From Gossypium raimondii (taxonomy: Eukaryota > Streptophyta > Magnoliopsida > Malvales > Malvaceae): a DNA stretch of 64,000 bases. This document shows, piece by piece, positions 24,376 through 37,412 of the stretch. Both the position numbers and the translations under genes were made by a program. Every line of letters begins with the position of its first letter. Positions within the stretch are counted from its first letter, which is position 1. The notes beneath the pieces were generated by a model. That model was not told the origin of the DNA, ran no database searches, and saw only the letters and a list, made by a program, of their open reading frames with translations. Where the stretch lies: NCBI RefSeq assembly GCF_025698545.1, contig NC_068566.1, forward strand, positions 2,649,362-2,713,361. The letters run 5' to 3'.

Positions 24376-26380
24376 AGCTGACCTCGAGCATCTGTACCCT
24401 GCGCGGTTGGTTTCCTATATTTGTTAAAGTATTTGGCCTAAATATGAATTCCAACCATGTTCATCTACTCTTTATCCTAAATTCCATTGAAATTTATGCA
24501 GAACAAACCCTAAACCAATACTAGATTCAGAATCAACAGCAGCCAAGTTCAGAACATTGTAAGAAAATGCAACCTTTATAAACTCCTAATCATAAACAAA
24601 AAAGGATCAAATTGAAAGAAACAGAAATATGTAAATTTGCATTAATTTCACCATCTTTTCAGCATAAACAAGCACTTAAGTTCAGTATCAAATACCAAAC
24701 TTTCAAATAATCAACTTTAATTGTAAAATCCAAAACCCCTATAGCAGATTCAAAGAGCATGCAAAAAAAAATGACCTTTGCAGAAAACTATCAATACCCA
24801 GAAAAGAAAATGAACCTGACAAAGCTCTATGAAGATTCCCAGTTCCAGATATGGCCATCTCTGCTTTACCCTGTTCTTCAAAGTTCCAAATACAAAAACC
24901 AGCAAATAGTAGGGAGGGGGGGGGGAACCAACTTCACAGAAAGGAGTAAAATTTGACAATAAGAAGAAGAAGACAAAGTGAGGAGAAGTATAGTAATTTA
25001 AAATAAAGATCTAAAGAAGGTTTCCTTGAAGATGGATTATGACTATTGAACAAAAAAAGTTCCTTTTTCTTTTTTATCTAGTTTTGTGTATGTTTTACTC
25101 TTTTCGCTATGTTTTCAACACAAAATCCCTGATTTTCAGATCAGATGTTAGATTTTAATGATATTTTGTTTGTTCTTGGATAACATTTTGAGCAAATGAT
25201 GATTTTATTGATTTTGAGCAATTGATTATATGGCTTTTATATGTAATTATCAAGTGATTAATTAATTAAGGAGACTATTGGGTATTTTATAATTGTTAAG
25301 ATTTCTATGCATGAGGTGTATAATTGACAGTTCAACAGTTGAAGACTTTGATGATTTTAGGGTTAAGAGCTGTCCAATTTTCCAACATTTACCTTTTCTT
25401 TAAATAATAATAAAAGGGTAATAAAGAAAAAAAAACAGAGGCCATTGCATAATTTTAGTTTTTTTAAAAAAATTTATCCTTTCATCTAAAAATTTTAAAA
25501 ATATTATCAGCTAAATTTAATTAATAATATACAAAATAATGGTTAAAACAAATTAACCCTCAATGTGTAAACTGCAAAAGAAAAAAATCAAGACTAAATT
25601 GACATAATTTATAAATATTGAGGGATAAAATTGTTATTATGCCAATTTTAGAATCTGCCACCTTTAGCCACCTTGTGATCAAAAATACAAAATTAAATAG
25701 TTGCGTAACAAAAAAAATTACTAATAATCGAATGACTATCAGTATAATTTACCCTTAAAGATTTAGTGTTAAAATTGGGTCAACCAATTAGAACCGTAGA
25801 TGCCACGTCAACTCATTTAGATCTACTCTCCCCCCCCCCCCACTTTTTTTTCTTTTTAAAATAATTCTGTTTAATTACATAGATTATTTCTAATAATCTT
25901 TCAATTTTGTCCAGTTTTATTCAAAAAGTATACAATACCCAATAAAAATATAACACATGTTTTATTTTTATTGGTTGATATCGTTTTGAGTAAACTTTAA
26001 CAAAATTGATAAATAAGGATCACTTTGACAAAAAAGAACTTTAGAGAACCAATTTGAAAATTAGAGTATAGTTGAGAGGTCAATTTATAAATAAAAGCCA
26101 AAAGAGTAGGTACTTTGATCTCTAATTATCTTCCTAAACACACAAACTCACGTGCTCCAGACAGCTTTTTCATTCAATTTATTTAATTGTTTGGGTGAAT
26201 TAATTTCAATTTATTAAATATTTAATTATCTCATGATGTCAGTTCTTAAAAGCTCAACTATATTCTTTAGTTCGATGTAGATTTAATTATTCGTTAATCA
26301 TATAAGCATATATATATATATATAATACAAAGTGTTATGTGTAAATATTTGTGTTTATAGGCACTATGTTTAAATATATT
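24376..26380. other. Upstream region of GH43 gene, gene-free
   Basis: The minus-strand leader probably includes a 5' intron, because a CAG acceptor lies just upstream of the ATG and pyrimidine-rich leader-like sequence is near 24900-25050. A C/G homopolymer at ~24917-24925 and a C run at ~25829-25842 interrupt the AT-rich DNA. A diverged fold-back repeat lies about 25440-25760. No gene is seen. Confidence 0.4.
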
Positions 26381-26389
26381 TATGTTATT

Positions 26390-26830
26390 AGAGATTGTCC
26401 TACAGCAAAAGATACTTGGGATCAATTAATTCTAGTAGGAAGGCATTATTGGTTTTATTTTAAAGAGTTGTTGGAGTGGCTTGTGTCGAACTTGCAGAAT
26501 CAATAAAGTATGTGCTTGGGTGAGGTGGATTGACAGTGTCTCTTTGGGATTATTGCTTGGCGTATTTGAAAGAGCTGAAACCTCTTCACATTTCAGGGTA
26601 TTCCATGGAGTTGTGACGAAATTATCAAGGTGTCTTATAATTGGGCAAAACAAGATGCCTCCCCTAATAGGGCAACATCGCCCAAGTCATGAAGATCAAA
26701 TTCATTTCCATCATCAGCAGGCAACTGGGTTTGTTTGAATATTGATGGCACCGTTAGGATTGATGTGGGTTTTGCTGCGATCAACGGAATAGTGCGCGGC
26801 TGTTAGGATTCATATCCATAAGGTGAAACA
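26390..26830 (+). pseudogene. LINE RNase H-domain fragment
   Basis: Translated with frame changes, this stretch gives pieces typical of the C-terminal RNase H (RVT_3) part of plant non-LTR retrotransposons. At ~26540-26640 it reads FGIIAWRI, then FQGIPWSCDEIIKVSYNWAK. At ~26722-26800 it reads NWVCLNIDGTVRIDVGFAA, the 'N-DG-V-G-A' strand carrying the first catalytic Asp, followed by INGIVRG. It contains stops and is truncated, so it is dead element sequence. Confidence 0.7.
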
Positions 26831-26963
26831 GTTTTAAGGGCCGTCAAAGACTACTGATCCTATTTTGAAGTGAGATGTAACCAATACTACGCCCCAATAA
26901 TTTTAGCACGACTGTCATCGCCATCTCCTTAAAAGAGGATTTGTTGAATACGGTCCGAGAAGT

Positions 26964-27248
26964 CTATTGTTGGGATTCTGTTGATAGTAGATCTTGTGAC
27001 ATCGCCTTCAAAAAAAAATCAATCTCTACATCGCTTCCACCGTCAGAGCCAACAACCACCTCCCCAAAATCGGCGACGCCTTTCCCTAATAGCTTATCCT
27101 TCGATGACAAAGTCAAAATCGGGTCCAAATCCACTACCATGTCGACAGCCACATCGCCATTATGCTCCTTAAATATTACTTTCTTAGTATTTCGATCCTC
27201 AGTAGACCGAGAGTCATCGCCGCCTTCATCAATCAGAAAATTTGCCAT
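26964..27248 (-). pseudogene. LINE ORF1 (gag-like) N-terminal fragment
   Basis: A 94-codon open frame begins MANFLIDEGGDD and contains EDRNTKKVIFKE, DMVVDLDP and SSKDKLLG. This matches the N-terminus of the DUF4283/zinc-knuckle ORF1 proteins of LINEs that I know from cotton and relatives. The conserved DUF4283 body is missing, as the frame ends at a stop at 26964. It runs opposite to the adjacent RNase H fragment, so the two are separate insertions or one rearranged copy. Confidence 0.65.
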
Positions 27249-29405
27249 TTAATTAATTAGTTATTTTCAAATCAAATTAACTAATGGATGAAATTTCAAA
27301 AACTTTGATCGAACTAATTTTAATAACAGACTGATTAATTGTATTAATTATATTTTAACCAAACTACACAACCCTAATTATGCAAATCAAGAAAGAAATT
27401 AAGCATCAACCGGATCCAACCCATTAGTAGTAGCAACTGACTGAAAATTCATTATTAATTAATTCTCAAGAAATAGAGCTAAACTCGAAAATTGATGTAT
27501 CAATTTGTAAAAAGAAAAATTAAAATTAAACGAAAAATATGTTTTTTTGTCAATATGAAAATTAAATATTTACATAAGACTATAATATAAATATTTTTAT
27601 TTTTATTTACAATTTCAATGAAGAAAAACATATATCAAATTAATAATTTTAAAATAAAAGGTATAATGATTTATTTAACCCTTTAATTTTACCAAAAAAA
27701 TATTTTAATACCTTATTTAATTTTTGTCTCTCTTAATCCTTAAATTTGAGTCTGTTGCCAAATTTTTCAAAAATAGATGAAAAGGTTAACAAAATTTACG
27801 TGACTATGTATAATATTTTTTAAAGAAAATAAAAACAATTATTTGAAATATATGTATTTAAAGATTTTAAAGATTCTATAATGTTTTTATTTCTTACAAT
27901 TTTAAAATAATTTTCTAAATTTTTGAATTTTTATTTAAAAATTTAATTAATTGTTGGTATGGTATACATGTGGATTTCATATCAAAAAGTAACATCTATT
28001 AACCATTTCATTTTTTTGAGATGATTTGATAAAAAAATATTGAGTTTGAAAGTTAAAAATAAATAGAAAGCTAAAATAACTTTTTTAAAATTAAAGGGCT
28101 AAATAAATCATTATATGTAATAAAAATAATGGTAAATTTAAATTAGCTTGATAAAATTTGAAACCCGTATTTTAAATTTAATCGACTTAAACAATTATGA
28201 ATGATATCATATCTGTTTTTTTAAACACAATACTTAAATTTACCTATAACCCGTCCTCAACCCATAAATAAGATGATAACGTACTTCTGCACACTCAAAC
28301 TTACGTTCTCTTATATTGATAATGATATTAAATTAATACTCAATCAACAATAATAATAATATTATTATTATTATAGGTATATGAGTTAGGACCATACTAT
28401 CCAGCAAAAGGTTAGTTGTCAGTTACAGTTGAGTAAGTAATAGTTCCTTGCCACCTCACTTCTTCTGTAATAACATGTATTTTATTACGTCTCTCTGGAT
28501 ATTCCATTAATCGCGACTGAATCACACCTTCCAATCATCTCTATTTCATTCAACCAATCATATTTTTCCGTGAACTTCACTCGCCATTGCCGAGACTGTT
28601 ATTTAATGAAACTATTTCTTCAACCGAAATTCTCTCACATTTTTCACGGAATCTTTTTCCTCCAATTGGTCCGAGTTCGGACAACTGTAAGTAAAAGATC
28701 CAAATAAGATCCTAACCGTCCATAAATGTCATCATCACCCACTTTCAACGGCTGAGATTTCTATTCATAATTAATAATTACCTTTTTTTTAAATTATCGC
28801 CCATTGATATTTAAAGCCATCTGGTATTCCATTTCTTTCTTTTCACTCTAGTTAAATGAATTTAATGGATTAATTTTGGCAAACATCCTCAAATTATTAC
28901 TTATATTTTAAATTAATCCTCCAAATTCAAAACATTTTTAATCAAGTCCTTAAACCATCAGCTTAGACATTAAAAATTTTAACGATATCATCATATACAA
29001 ATTATCCATACGTATCAAATTTGAGCTAAAATTTAATACTTGAACTGACAATGAAACTAGTAGACGAACTTGATTTATAGGATATTAACAATGAAGGACT
29101 CGATTAAAAGTTTTGGAATTTGGACTAGTTTAAAATATAGGTCACAAGTTGAGGACCTCTGGTGAAATTAACCGCAAGTAATTTAAAAACATTATGTTTA
29201 TCAGTTTATCTAAATTTTAATTTGAATAATGTTATTATTTCAAATTTTATTTTTTATATTATATTTGTGTATTTATACTATTTATGAAGGAGGGAATTAA
29301 AGGAAGAGAGATCTCTGGCTCCTTTTATCTCTAATTGAAAAAATTGACTAAAAAGCTTCAATTTTTTTTTCTTTGTTTTGCTTCTGTTTCTCTTTGAATT
29401 CCCAA
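27249..29405. other. Gene-free region and ARL8 promoter
   Basis: The interval contains the fold-back repeat at 27660-28116, an (AAT)/(ATT) palindromic microsatellite at ~28349-28375, and another fold-back repeat at ~28865-29185 (arms with 'CAAATTATTACTTATATTTTAAA' split and mirrored). A purine-rich leader (GAAGGAGGGAATTAAAGGAAGAG) near 29287-29310 precedes the ARL8 start and probably lies near its transcription start; a TATA-like TATTTATAC is at ~29271. Confidence 0.45.
27660..28116. mobile_element. Fold-back MITE
   Basis: The left end TATAATGATTTATTTAACCC mirrors the right end, which reversed reads TATAATGATTTATTTAGCCC. Internal words (CTTAATCCTTAAATTT, TTTTTTGATAAAT) are also mirrored. A second copy is at about 41848-42216 (TATAATCACTTATTTGGCTC at left). 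It has no coding sequence. Confidence 0.6.
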
Positions 29406-31433
29406 ATGGGTTTGTGGGAAGCTTTTCTCAATTGGCTTCGAAGGTATAATTTTTTTTTACATTTCTTGCAATGTCACTTTAAAAAAAAAATTTCTGTTGA
29501 GTTTTTAGGAAAAATATTTCTATTGGATTGAGAATTATGGTTTATATAGAGTTGGGTTTTACATATTTAAGCTAAATTTTCATTCTTTTTATCCTTTTAA
29601 CTTAGTGTTTGACATTGGAGTTTAGAATTAAAAAACCAGTGAATTTTCCAGCGTTTTGCTTGAAAAAGAATGTGTTTGATGTTAAAATAATGAACAAAAT
29701 AGGGTAATAAAATCTGGGTTTTTGTTTTTTGATAAGAATGCTTCGATTTTCGGTAGCATATCGATTGCAATTTTCAAATGAGTCAATGGTTTTTATTTTT
29801 GTTTTTGCATTAAGATGGTTTAGTTTATGTTAATCATAGACTTATAAGTGTTATGTTAGTGAAGTTAAATGCAGTAGCTTGTGTGTTTAGTCTTTCACTG
29901 GCTTTGATCAAAGCTACAGTTAGTTCTATCTGCTCCACCATATAGTTTTCAGATTCTAGTGTAAGTTGTAAATGGTGTTTCGAATATATTCAGGTCAGGG
30001 AACGGTTTGTATATCGAGTTTTTTACTTCTTCTCCAAGTATGTTTGGGGTTCTTCATGGATGTGTATGTGTTAAACTTGCTGTATTGCTGAATGTTGCTT
30101 TGTTTAATTCATTTATGTTAGTAGGTTGCCTGTTGTTGCAGTGTTTTCGAACCTTTGATTAAGGCTTTTCCGAGTTAATCATGGTAGTTTGGTCTTCACA
30201 ATACTATAAGGTTCACTTTTCGTGTATGTTGTTCTTTGCAGCCTGTTTTTCAAGCAGGAAATGGAGCTATCTTTGATCGGACTTCAGAACGCCGGAAAAA
30301 CCTCACTAGTAAATGTTGTTGCAGTAAGTAAATTAGAACTTGTAAATGTCGTTGCAGCATACAAAGGGTTGATTAAGAGCGATCTAGAACGTTTTCTCTC
30401 TTATCCCGTGATTTAACTTCAAGTTGGCTGGTTGTTTTTTTCCCCAGACTGGTGGATATAGCGAAGATATGATCCCTACGGTGAGTTTGGATTATTTTGA
30501 GGGCTGCGATGATATTACGTTTCCAGTACTTTTATAGTCCTTTTCTTTCTGTCGTAGAAGGTAATTTAATGTCGAATGGCTTCTTTTTCAGGTCGGATTC
30601 AACATGAGGAAAGTGACAAAAGGAAATGTTACTATAAAATTATGGGATCTCGGAGGTCAACCTAGGTTTCGTAGCATGTGGGAACGATACTGCCGTGCGG
30701 TTTCGGCAATTGTGTAAGAAGCTACTTGTTTATTTGTTCTTAATTGCTTTAACACTTTTGGGGCAATGATAGTTTCTCTGCTAACGATTTGCCTGTCTCT
30801 GCTTCAGTTAGTAACCATTTCAATGCTAGCTTGGTAGTAGTATTAACTAAAATCGAACCGTTCTTAATTTCAGACCGTTCTTAATTTCGGTTTAGATCTA
30901 TGTCTTTGAAAACTGTAGCTAACGTACTGAAGTTATCTGATCCTGTTATTTATATAAGTTTTGCAGTATGTTACTGGCCTTCAGTTGCATGCCATTGTAC
31001 CTTCTACTTCTCGAACCGTGAAATACCTTTCTTAGTTTTTGAGTATAATCTATTCGATTAAACTTGATTTTCTTGCAGTTACGTGGTGGATGCCGCTGAT
31101 CCCGATAACTTGAGCATCTCAAGAAGTGAGCTTCATGATTTGTTGAGTAAACCCTCACTTAGTGGTATCCCTCTTCTGCTGTTAGGCAACAAAATCGACA
31201 AGCCAGAAGCTTTGTCGAAACAGGCTTTAACTGACGATATGTAAGAGAAGACATTCACTTGATTTGCTCGATTAACTAGAAACTTCTTCGTGACATCGAA
31301 TATTTTGTTATGCAGGGGACTCAAGTCAATTACAGATAGAGAAGTATGCTGCTTCATGATATCATGCAAGAACTCGACCAACATCGACTCGGTTATTGAT
31401 TGGCTCGTAAAGCATTCAAAATCTAAGAGCTGA
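29406..31433 (+). CDS. ARL8: ADP-ribosylation factor-like 8 (ARL8) small GTPase
   Basis: ARL8 is an Arf-family GTPase on endosomal, lysosomal or vacuolar membranes that directs organelle movement and fusion; plant forms are also known host factors for tobamovirus replication. Six coding exons join in frame: 29406-29443, 30242-30323, 30448-30480, 30592-30713, 31079-31240 and 31316-31433, totalling 555 nt and 184 residues, the exact family length. All junctions are GT-AG. The protein begins [13 protein letters not shown], an amphipathic N-terminal helix. The GTPase motifs are GLQNAGKT (26-33, P-loop), T51 in the MIPTVGFN switch I, WDLGGQ (69-74, switch II) and NKID (129-132). It ends [11 protein letters not shown]. 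No residue is missing, so it should be active. The flanking gene order (GH43 on one side, TRB on the other) matches Arabidopsis. Confidence 0.97.
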
Positions 31434-32963
31434 AATGAAAAAGGGGTTTCTTTGTCTAATCTCTTCTGTGATGAATCTGTGTTTTATGTATCAAGTTTCT
31501 GAAAAGGGATACAATTCGTGTTTTAAGGTTTATGGTTTTCGGTTTCTCCCTAACTTGATTTCCCGATTGTTTAATTATTGTTTTCTCATCGTGTAATGTA
31601 ACATTGGATCATCACATTTGTAATTCAAGTAGGCTTAAATCTTTGAACAAGATTTTTCATGTATTCTTATCATTCAAGTCAAATAGTTGAATGCAATGAA
31701 ACTTTGGTTCATGTCAATGTTTGAGTATTGATGATTAAATGATGATATGTATGTATGCATGTATGCATGCATGCATGTATTCCTTCAATTGAAATTGGAG
31801 ATATGGTTTTTAGCCCTTGAAATGATGATGATCATCATCATAGTAATCATCAATATGCCCATTGTGAGGTACAAGTGGAGCCATCTTAGAGAGTTTGCAA
31901 ATGTAAACTCTAAAGCCATTTCTATGATGCTTTTGACTAATCAATATCAAAATTTTGAGATGGCTTGGATAGTGGGTAAAAAAAAATTAAAATATGCTAT
32001 TAAGTACTTCGATAAAAATTGAGATTTAATTTATGTATTTAGAAAATTAAAAAATTCAATTTTTCTATTTTTTTATTTAAAAAACTTTCATTATGCTGTG
32101 ACGTGACAAATAAACATATAAATTGACAAGTTTTAATAGAAACTACTAACAAACTAAAATTTTTAATTAAATTGAAAAAGTAGAAAGATTGAATTTTTAA
32201 CTTTAAATCTCAAATTCTATACTAGGACCAACAGCATATTTTAACCCAGAAAAACAGCCCCTTGTGTAGTGCTCATTGCAGCTTTCATCAAAAAGGTGTT
32301 CCAAAGATGACATGATGACCAAAAGGCTTTGGCCAATGTTTGTTGGGAGATTGGGACCCTCTATGATGGTAACCAAAAATGTTCAAAATTTTCATGTATT
32401 TGTGTGTGCGCACATGCATGTATGCATGCATGCTATACCCCAAAGGGAGAGAGAAGGTTCATTAAGGGGCCAATAGCCAACAATAACACTACATTGCTTG
32501 GACACCAACATGCAAAACTGTAGTTTAATTTATTCAGATGGACTTTCAGAAAAAGAACAGATCATAATCTCAATTATGCCATCACAATGCCATCTCTTTT
32601 TCTTTTGCTATATCTATATACCCTCTTTACTTAAAGATAAAAGCTATAGAAACACCAAAAAAAACCCTCTAAGCTTCTCAACGAATGTTCATCGTCCAAA
32701 AAGAAGCACGACTTCATGGATTAATCTCACATTTTTATCCTTTACAAGCCTAATATATTTACAGTTTTATAGACATGATGATAGTTTGATATACCAGGCC
32801 AGCATGATGTCGAGTGTGATGCGTGGTTTCAGCAGCGAACTAAAGACCAAATGGTGTCTCCTTGTACCATCTGCACAAGTTTACAACCAAAATCAAGAAG
32901 ATAAACAGCAAAAAGAAACCCTGTGTTTCGAGATGTATGAACATTATATATAAGAACAAGGAT
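31434..32963. other. ARL8-TRB intergenic region
   Basis: The 3' ends of ARL8 (+) and TRB (-) face each other. No gene lies between. A tetranucleotide ATGT/ATGC microsatellite is at 31746-31780, and a shorter CATGCATG run near 32411-32432. A fold-back repeat is at ~31980-32240. The open frames at 32276-32953 are without recognisable domains; the latter overlaps the probable TRB 3' UTR. Confidence 0.45.
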
Positions 32964-34650
32964 TTACCAGGTAACGAGCATCCTAGACTTCAAAGCTTTA
33001 GCTGCTGCTTTAGCGAAAATTTTTGCTGCTTCAGCTTCAGCTTCCGCGGCATCTGCTTCTCTTGCCGCCTTTTCGGCCTCTGCAATTGCGAATTCTGCCT
33101 CTGCAACAGCTCGTGCAGCAGCTGCAGCGGCCTCTTCGGCAGTCATGGTCTTCATTTTGGACAACTCAACATCAACTTGGGTTTTAGTAAGAATGTTGAT
33201 GGCTTTCTTCTCCGATTTCGAAGAATCCTTCTGCCTTCCTTCCAAAGCAAGCAGAGGAGATCTTGTTTCGGAAATAGTTGAATGTGGTGCAATCCTGTAC
33301 TTATGCTTTACCTATCAACATATACATCATAACAATGAACCAATCCTGACTTATGAACATTCAAGTTAATCTTCTTTGCAAACACGCCAATAACTTCCAC
33401 AAGTACATCAGAAAAACCAATATCAAATGCAAAGAACTTTTGACATTTCTGGCATTCGTGCTACATCATAGGCTAAAATAATTTATATACATAATGAAGA
33501 ATAATATTCTAAGATAGTGTTACACGAATAATCAAACAGTAGAATTACCTTTGTCAATGTCCCATTTGCTACCAACAGCTTTAGTTTCGTAGCCAAAAGC
33601 TTCTTGAGGTTCAGCGGTGCAGCATATTTCTCCTATAATGTCAAAAAACAAACTCAAATTAGTTCCAATGTTTCAGGAAGTCATTTGCGATAGTTTCAGA
33701 GATGAGATTTGGATTTTAATGCTCGAAATAGAATGGACAAGATATAAGAAGAAACAGAAACCCTAAGTTCCACACTTACTCGGAACGAGACAGAAGGAAA
33801 GTTGTTGTCATATATAGCCATTGAAAGAAGCAAAGGCCTTCAGTGGTTTAATCAAATGGGTTATCTTTTCTTAAAGTATTTAGAATGTGACCAACCCAAG
33901 AAAGAAAAGTACCTCTATGTATAAAGCAATCGAAGCTCTATCGGAACCACCTGGCTCTCTCAAACTAGTGATAGCCTCCAATAAAATATTCTCCAACCTA
34001 CAAGCATCGAGAGGATATCACTTAAGCAGCATTCATTATGCCCATACAATCAGAATAGTGAGGCTCTCAACACAAAATTGTTCGACCGACAAGGACTGAT
34101 CTAAAGCCCTAATCTAAGGCACTTGGTTTATGGTATAAGAAAATACATAAAAATACCTTGAAACTGGTTTTTTGGGACCAGTTACCCTTGGTGTTCCACT
34201 AGAAATGGCAAGGGGCTTAGGATCAACGACTTCTTCAGTCGGAGGTACGGTGATTAGTGCCATGGGGTTATCATCGTGTTTAGCGGCTAACTGATTTCTT
34301 TTAAGAGCAAGCTTAGCTTTTTGTCTTGATCCCCATATGGCCGTGGCATTTATATTTCTCCATTTATCCTGGTCATATTAACACTATCACATTAATTCAC
34401 CTCTATGCATGACATAACATTGGTAACCAAAATATGCATAACATTAAAAATTTTATTGTGATGATGATTGGTGAGTCCTCCTCAAGGCTCAACTACAAAC
34501 CTTGAGATCCACATTCGAGCGCGACCGCAGGACCGAACTAAACTCGGGATCTGAAAGTATATTGCGCCATTTTCCGGTTCCGTGCTTGAGAACTCCTGCC
34601 TTGAGGGCAGCTTCTTCTTCTGCTGTCCATTTCTGCTTAGGGGCACCCAT
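32964..34650 (-). CDS. TRB: Telomere repeat-binding factor (single Myb-histone H1)
   Basis: Plant TRB proteins bind telomeric and interstitial TTTAGGG-type repeats, associate with telomerase, and recruit Polycomb and demethylase complexes to telobox promoters. Five coding exons join in frame: 34650-34501, 34368-34157, 33997-33913, 33632-33549 and 33311-32964, totalling 879 nt and 292 residues. The order is an N-terminal Myb domain (~4-60, [21 protein letters not shown], with the telobox helix VDLKDKWRN), a central linker-histone H1/H5 domain (~120-190, [21 protein letters not shown].. [14 protein letters not shown]), and an Ala/Glu-rich C-terminal coiled coil ([28 protein letters not shown]). 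The start is fixed by MGAPKQKW. A leader intron is evident: a CAG acceptor at 34662-34661 lies just before the ATG and a CAG|GTAC donor at ~35363, so the first non-coding exon is near 35364-35430. It is intact. It probably corresponds to TRB2/TRB3. Confidence 0.96.
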
Positions 34651-35430
34651 CAACAAATTCCTGAAATCCCATCAATACATGAAAACATCAACAATTGAAA
34701 TTCGAAAAAGATTGAACACTAATACTAATCGATCATATATGCTTTTGTGCCTATTCATCAAGTTTTGACATTCCTGGACTTTTTTTTTTTTTTGCTGACA
34801 TGTTCTAAAAAAATTCATTTGAAGCTCCAATTCTCAACCATTCTGATATCTAAATGATGCAAATTTCAGAACTTTACCAATATAAATATTTAATGCAATC
34901 AAGTTTCAAAATTCTAGACAAAAATTTTACAAATTCAAAACCAGTTTTAAGCACAAAACTCAAAGTTTCAAGTTCCAAATTCTCTTCTAACTCAAATTAT
35001 ACATGAATTTAAACTCAAACCCATCACAGCAGATAATCAGAGGTAGTAAATATACAAGTATAATCATAAATCTTTAATGCCCCATCAAACTACACAATAA
35101 AAATTATATATTTCTGAAATATTTGAAAATCTAAAATTCCAATAAAAGAAACAACGTTAACAATAACGGGAAAAAAATAAATCAGATTGATGCATTTTCA
35201 TCCAAAGCTTAGAATTTAATGAAATTCATCAAAGGATCGATTTTATCTATAAAAATCAAACCCAAAAAAAAAAAAAGACCAGAACTTTTACATTAAGCAC
35301 TGAATTTTAACATATTTAGAGGGTATAATTTTGGAGAAAATTTGATGATTAAAAATGGAGTACCTGATTGGAGAAACGCGGGAAGGGAGGAAGAGATCAC
35401 GCGCGGAGCATCGGAAATTTTTGTTTTAAC

Positions 35431-37412
35431 GAGAAAAAATTAGTTCTTACAAAACAAAAGGAGTGACAAAAATAAAATAAAAAACATGTAAGGAGAGATT
35501 GGCTTTTATTTTATGTCCGTAAGAATATTTTAATTTAAATAGAAAATTTTCTTTTTCTTTTTTCCTTTTTTACTATTATTTTATGGGTTAATTTAATTTT
35601 GCTTATTTGGCTTTCTGAAATCTACTCTGTAGCTGCTACTCTTTTATTTTAGTTTTGACTTTAGCCTACGTGCTTTTCTTACGTGCTTTTCTTTTTCTTT
35701 AATTATTTTATTTAAAGTATTGTATATTTATGTTAATTTTAAAAGGGTAATATAATTTTTCCCTAATTTGGTAAATAAATTCATTTTGGTCCTTGATTTT
35801 GAATTCTATCGAGATTTGATTAGTAGAAAAAGATTGGGTCAAATTGATTGGACCAAGAATTAATCAATATAACGGTCCGAACAAAGATGTTGAATCATTA
35901 AATCAGGAATTGCTTGAAATTAGTAAAAATAAAAATTGGGATAAATATCAATAGATGAACATGTTTAATCAATCAAATCGGTTGAATTAGAAACAAGTGG
36001 TCTGATCGATTCAACTATCAATTCGTTTATTAAAATACTGGATGTGATTCTCTAAGATTATATCATGTCATAGCTAGCAAATTTATATAACTTTTAAATA
36101 TTCAAACAACATATCATCAAACTTTTATATTTTTAAGTTCAGGACTAAAATAAACTTCGTTGTTTAGTTCAAGTGCAAAAGTGAACCACAAAAAATATAA
36201 GTACCAAAGTAAACCTAATTACTTGTTCATGAGCAAAAATATATTAACCCATTTTAAAAGTTAATAATTATTACCATTAAAATTTTTAAATTTTATAAAA
36301 ACTATATTAAAAAATATTTTATTAATTTTTTAAATATTTATATTTTTAAAAATATTTATCAATAATAAATTTTAATTAGTAAGGAATCGAAAATCATTTA
36401 TTTTAACTTTTTGCCCTTATATATATGATATCTGTTTTTTTATCCCCAAACTCAAATAGAAAGACAATGCGCTTTAGTGCACTTCAATTCACGTCCTTCT
36501 ACATTGGCAATAATACTCATACCAATCTAAGACTCAATCAACTTTCATGTTTTAATTATTTTTTATTGTATTCATGTCATATCTAAATTTTTATTTCATT
36601 AAAATGATTTAATACATTGACTTTTGAGTTACACTTATTTTTTCATTTTTAAAATCTGTTTAGAAGATTCTGTTTTGTATATGTTCATACTCATAATGTG
36701 ATAAAAGAAGAAAAGTTGTAAGAAACATAGTAACATACATATTTTTAAGGAAAAAAATATATTCTGAGTTTTCTTTTAGAAACCATAAATATGTAAAGTT
36801 AAAAAATATTTAAAAATATTTTATAAAGTCAAGCTACCATTTTTCGGTCCATTAAAAGAAAAATTGTGAAATAATAAATATAATGATAATTACAAGCAAT
36901 TTGAACAGTTATAATTAAAATCAAAGTTATTCACCGCCCCAAGTGTAATTTGAATTTAAGTCGAGCTACTCATTTTATTATTTGGATTTTCTCTATTGTT
37001 TGTAATTCACCAAAAGAAATATTTCCAAAACTAAAATAAATTTTATACAAAACCCAAAGCAGAATAAATCTAAAAAATCTTATAGCCATTAAACCAAGAT
37101 CTCATTAGCTTATGAAAATTACTTAATAATTCAATAATAATAATAACAAATTAGAGCACTCCTAGAGAAAATTTATTTACCATATTTTGAAGCACTGCTA
37201 CATAATTACAATTCGCCTAAAAAATTATGTCAACTACTACTATTTTTGTGGTAATAATAAAATCACAGCTCATAACAAAAACCAGATGCATAGAAAATCA
37301 AATCCACTCCCAGCTAAACATTTAACTTGGAAGTAAATGGTTTCTCTAAGCCAAATCGGACCAATGAGGTAGCATCGTCTTCTCCGTAGATCCGTTTTAT
37401 CGGCTGTAAGCT
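35431..37412. other. TRB promoter and NAGS 3' flank, gene-free
   Basis: The minus-strand TRB promoter presumably occupies the first few hundred bases. Diverged dispersed repeats lie about 35750-36030 and 36240-36400. No open frame or RNA gene is recognised. The last ~300 bases before 37412 are likely NAGS 3' UTR. Confidence 0.4.

Noticed and set aside
31746-31780. RY-like CATGCATG cluster as a seed-promoter element
   Set aside because: It is a simple ATGT/ATGC microsatellite lying downstream of ARL8, not upstream of a gene.
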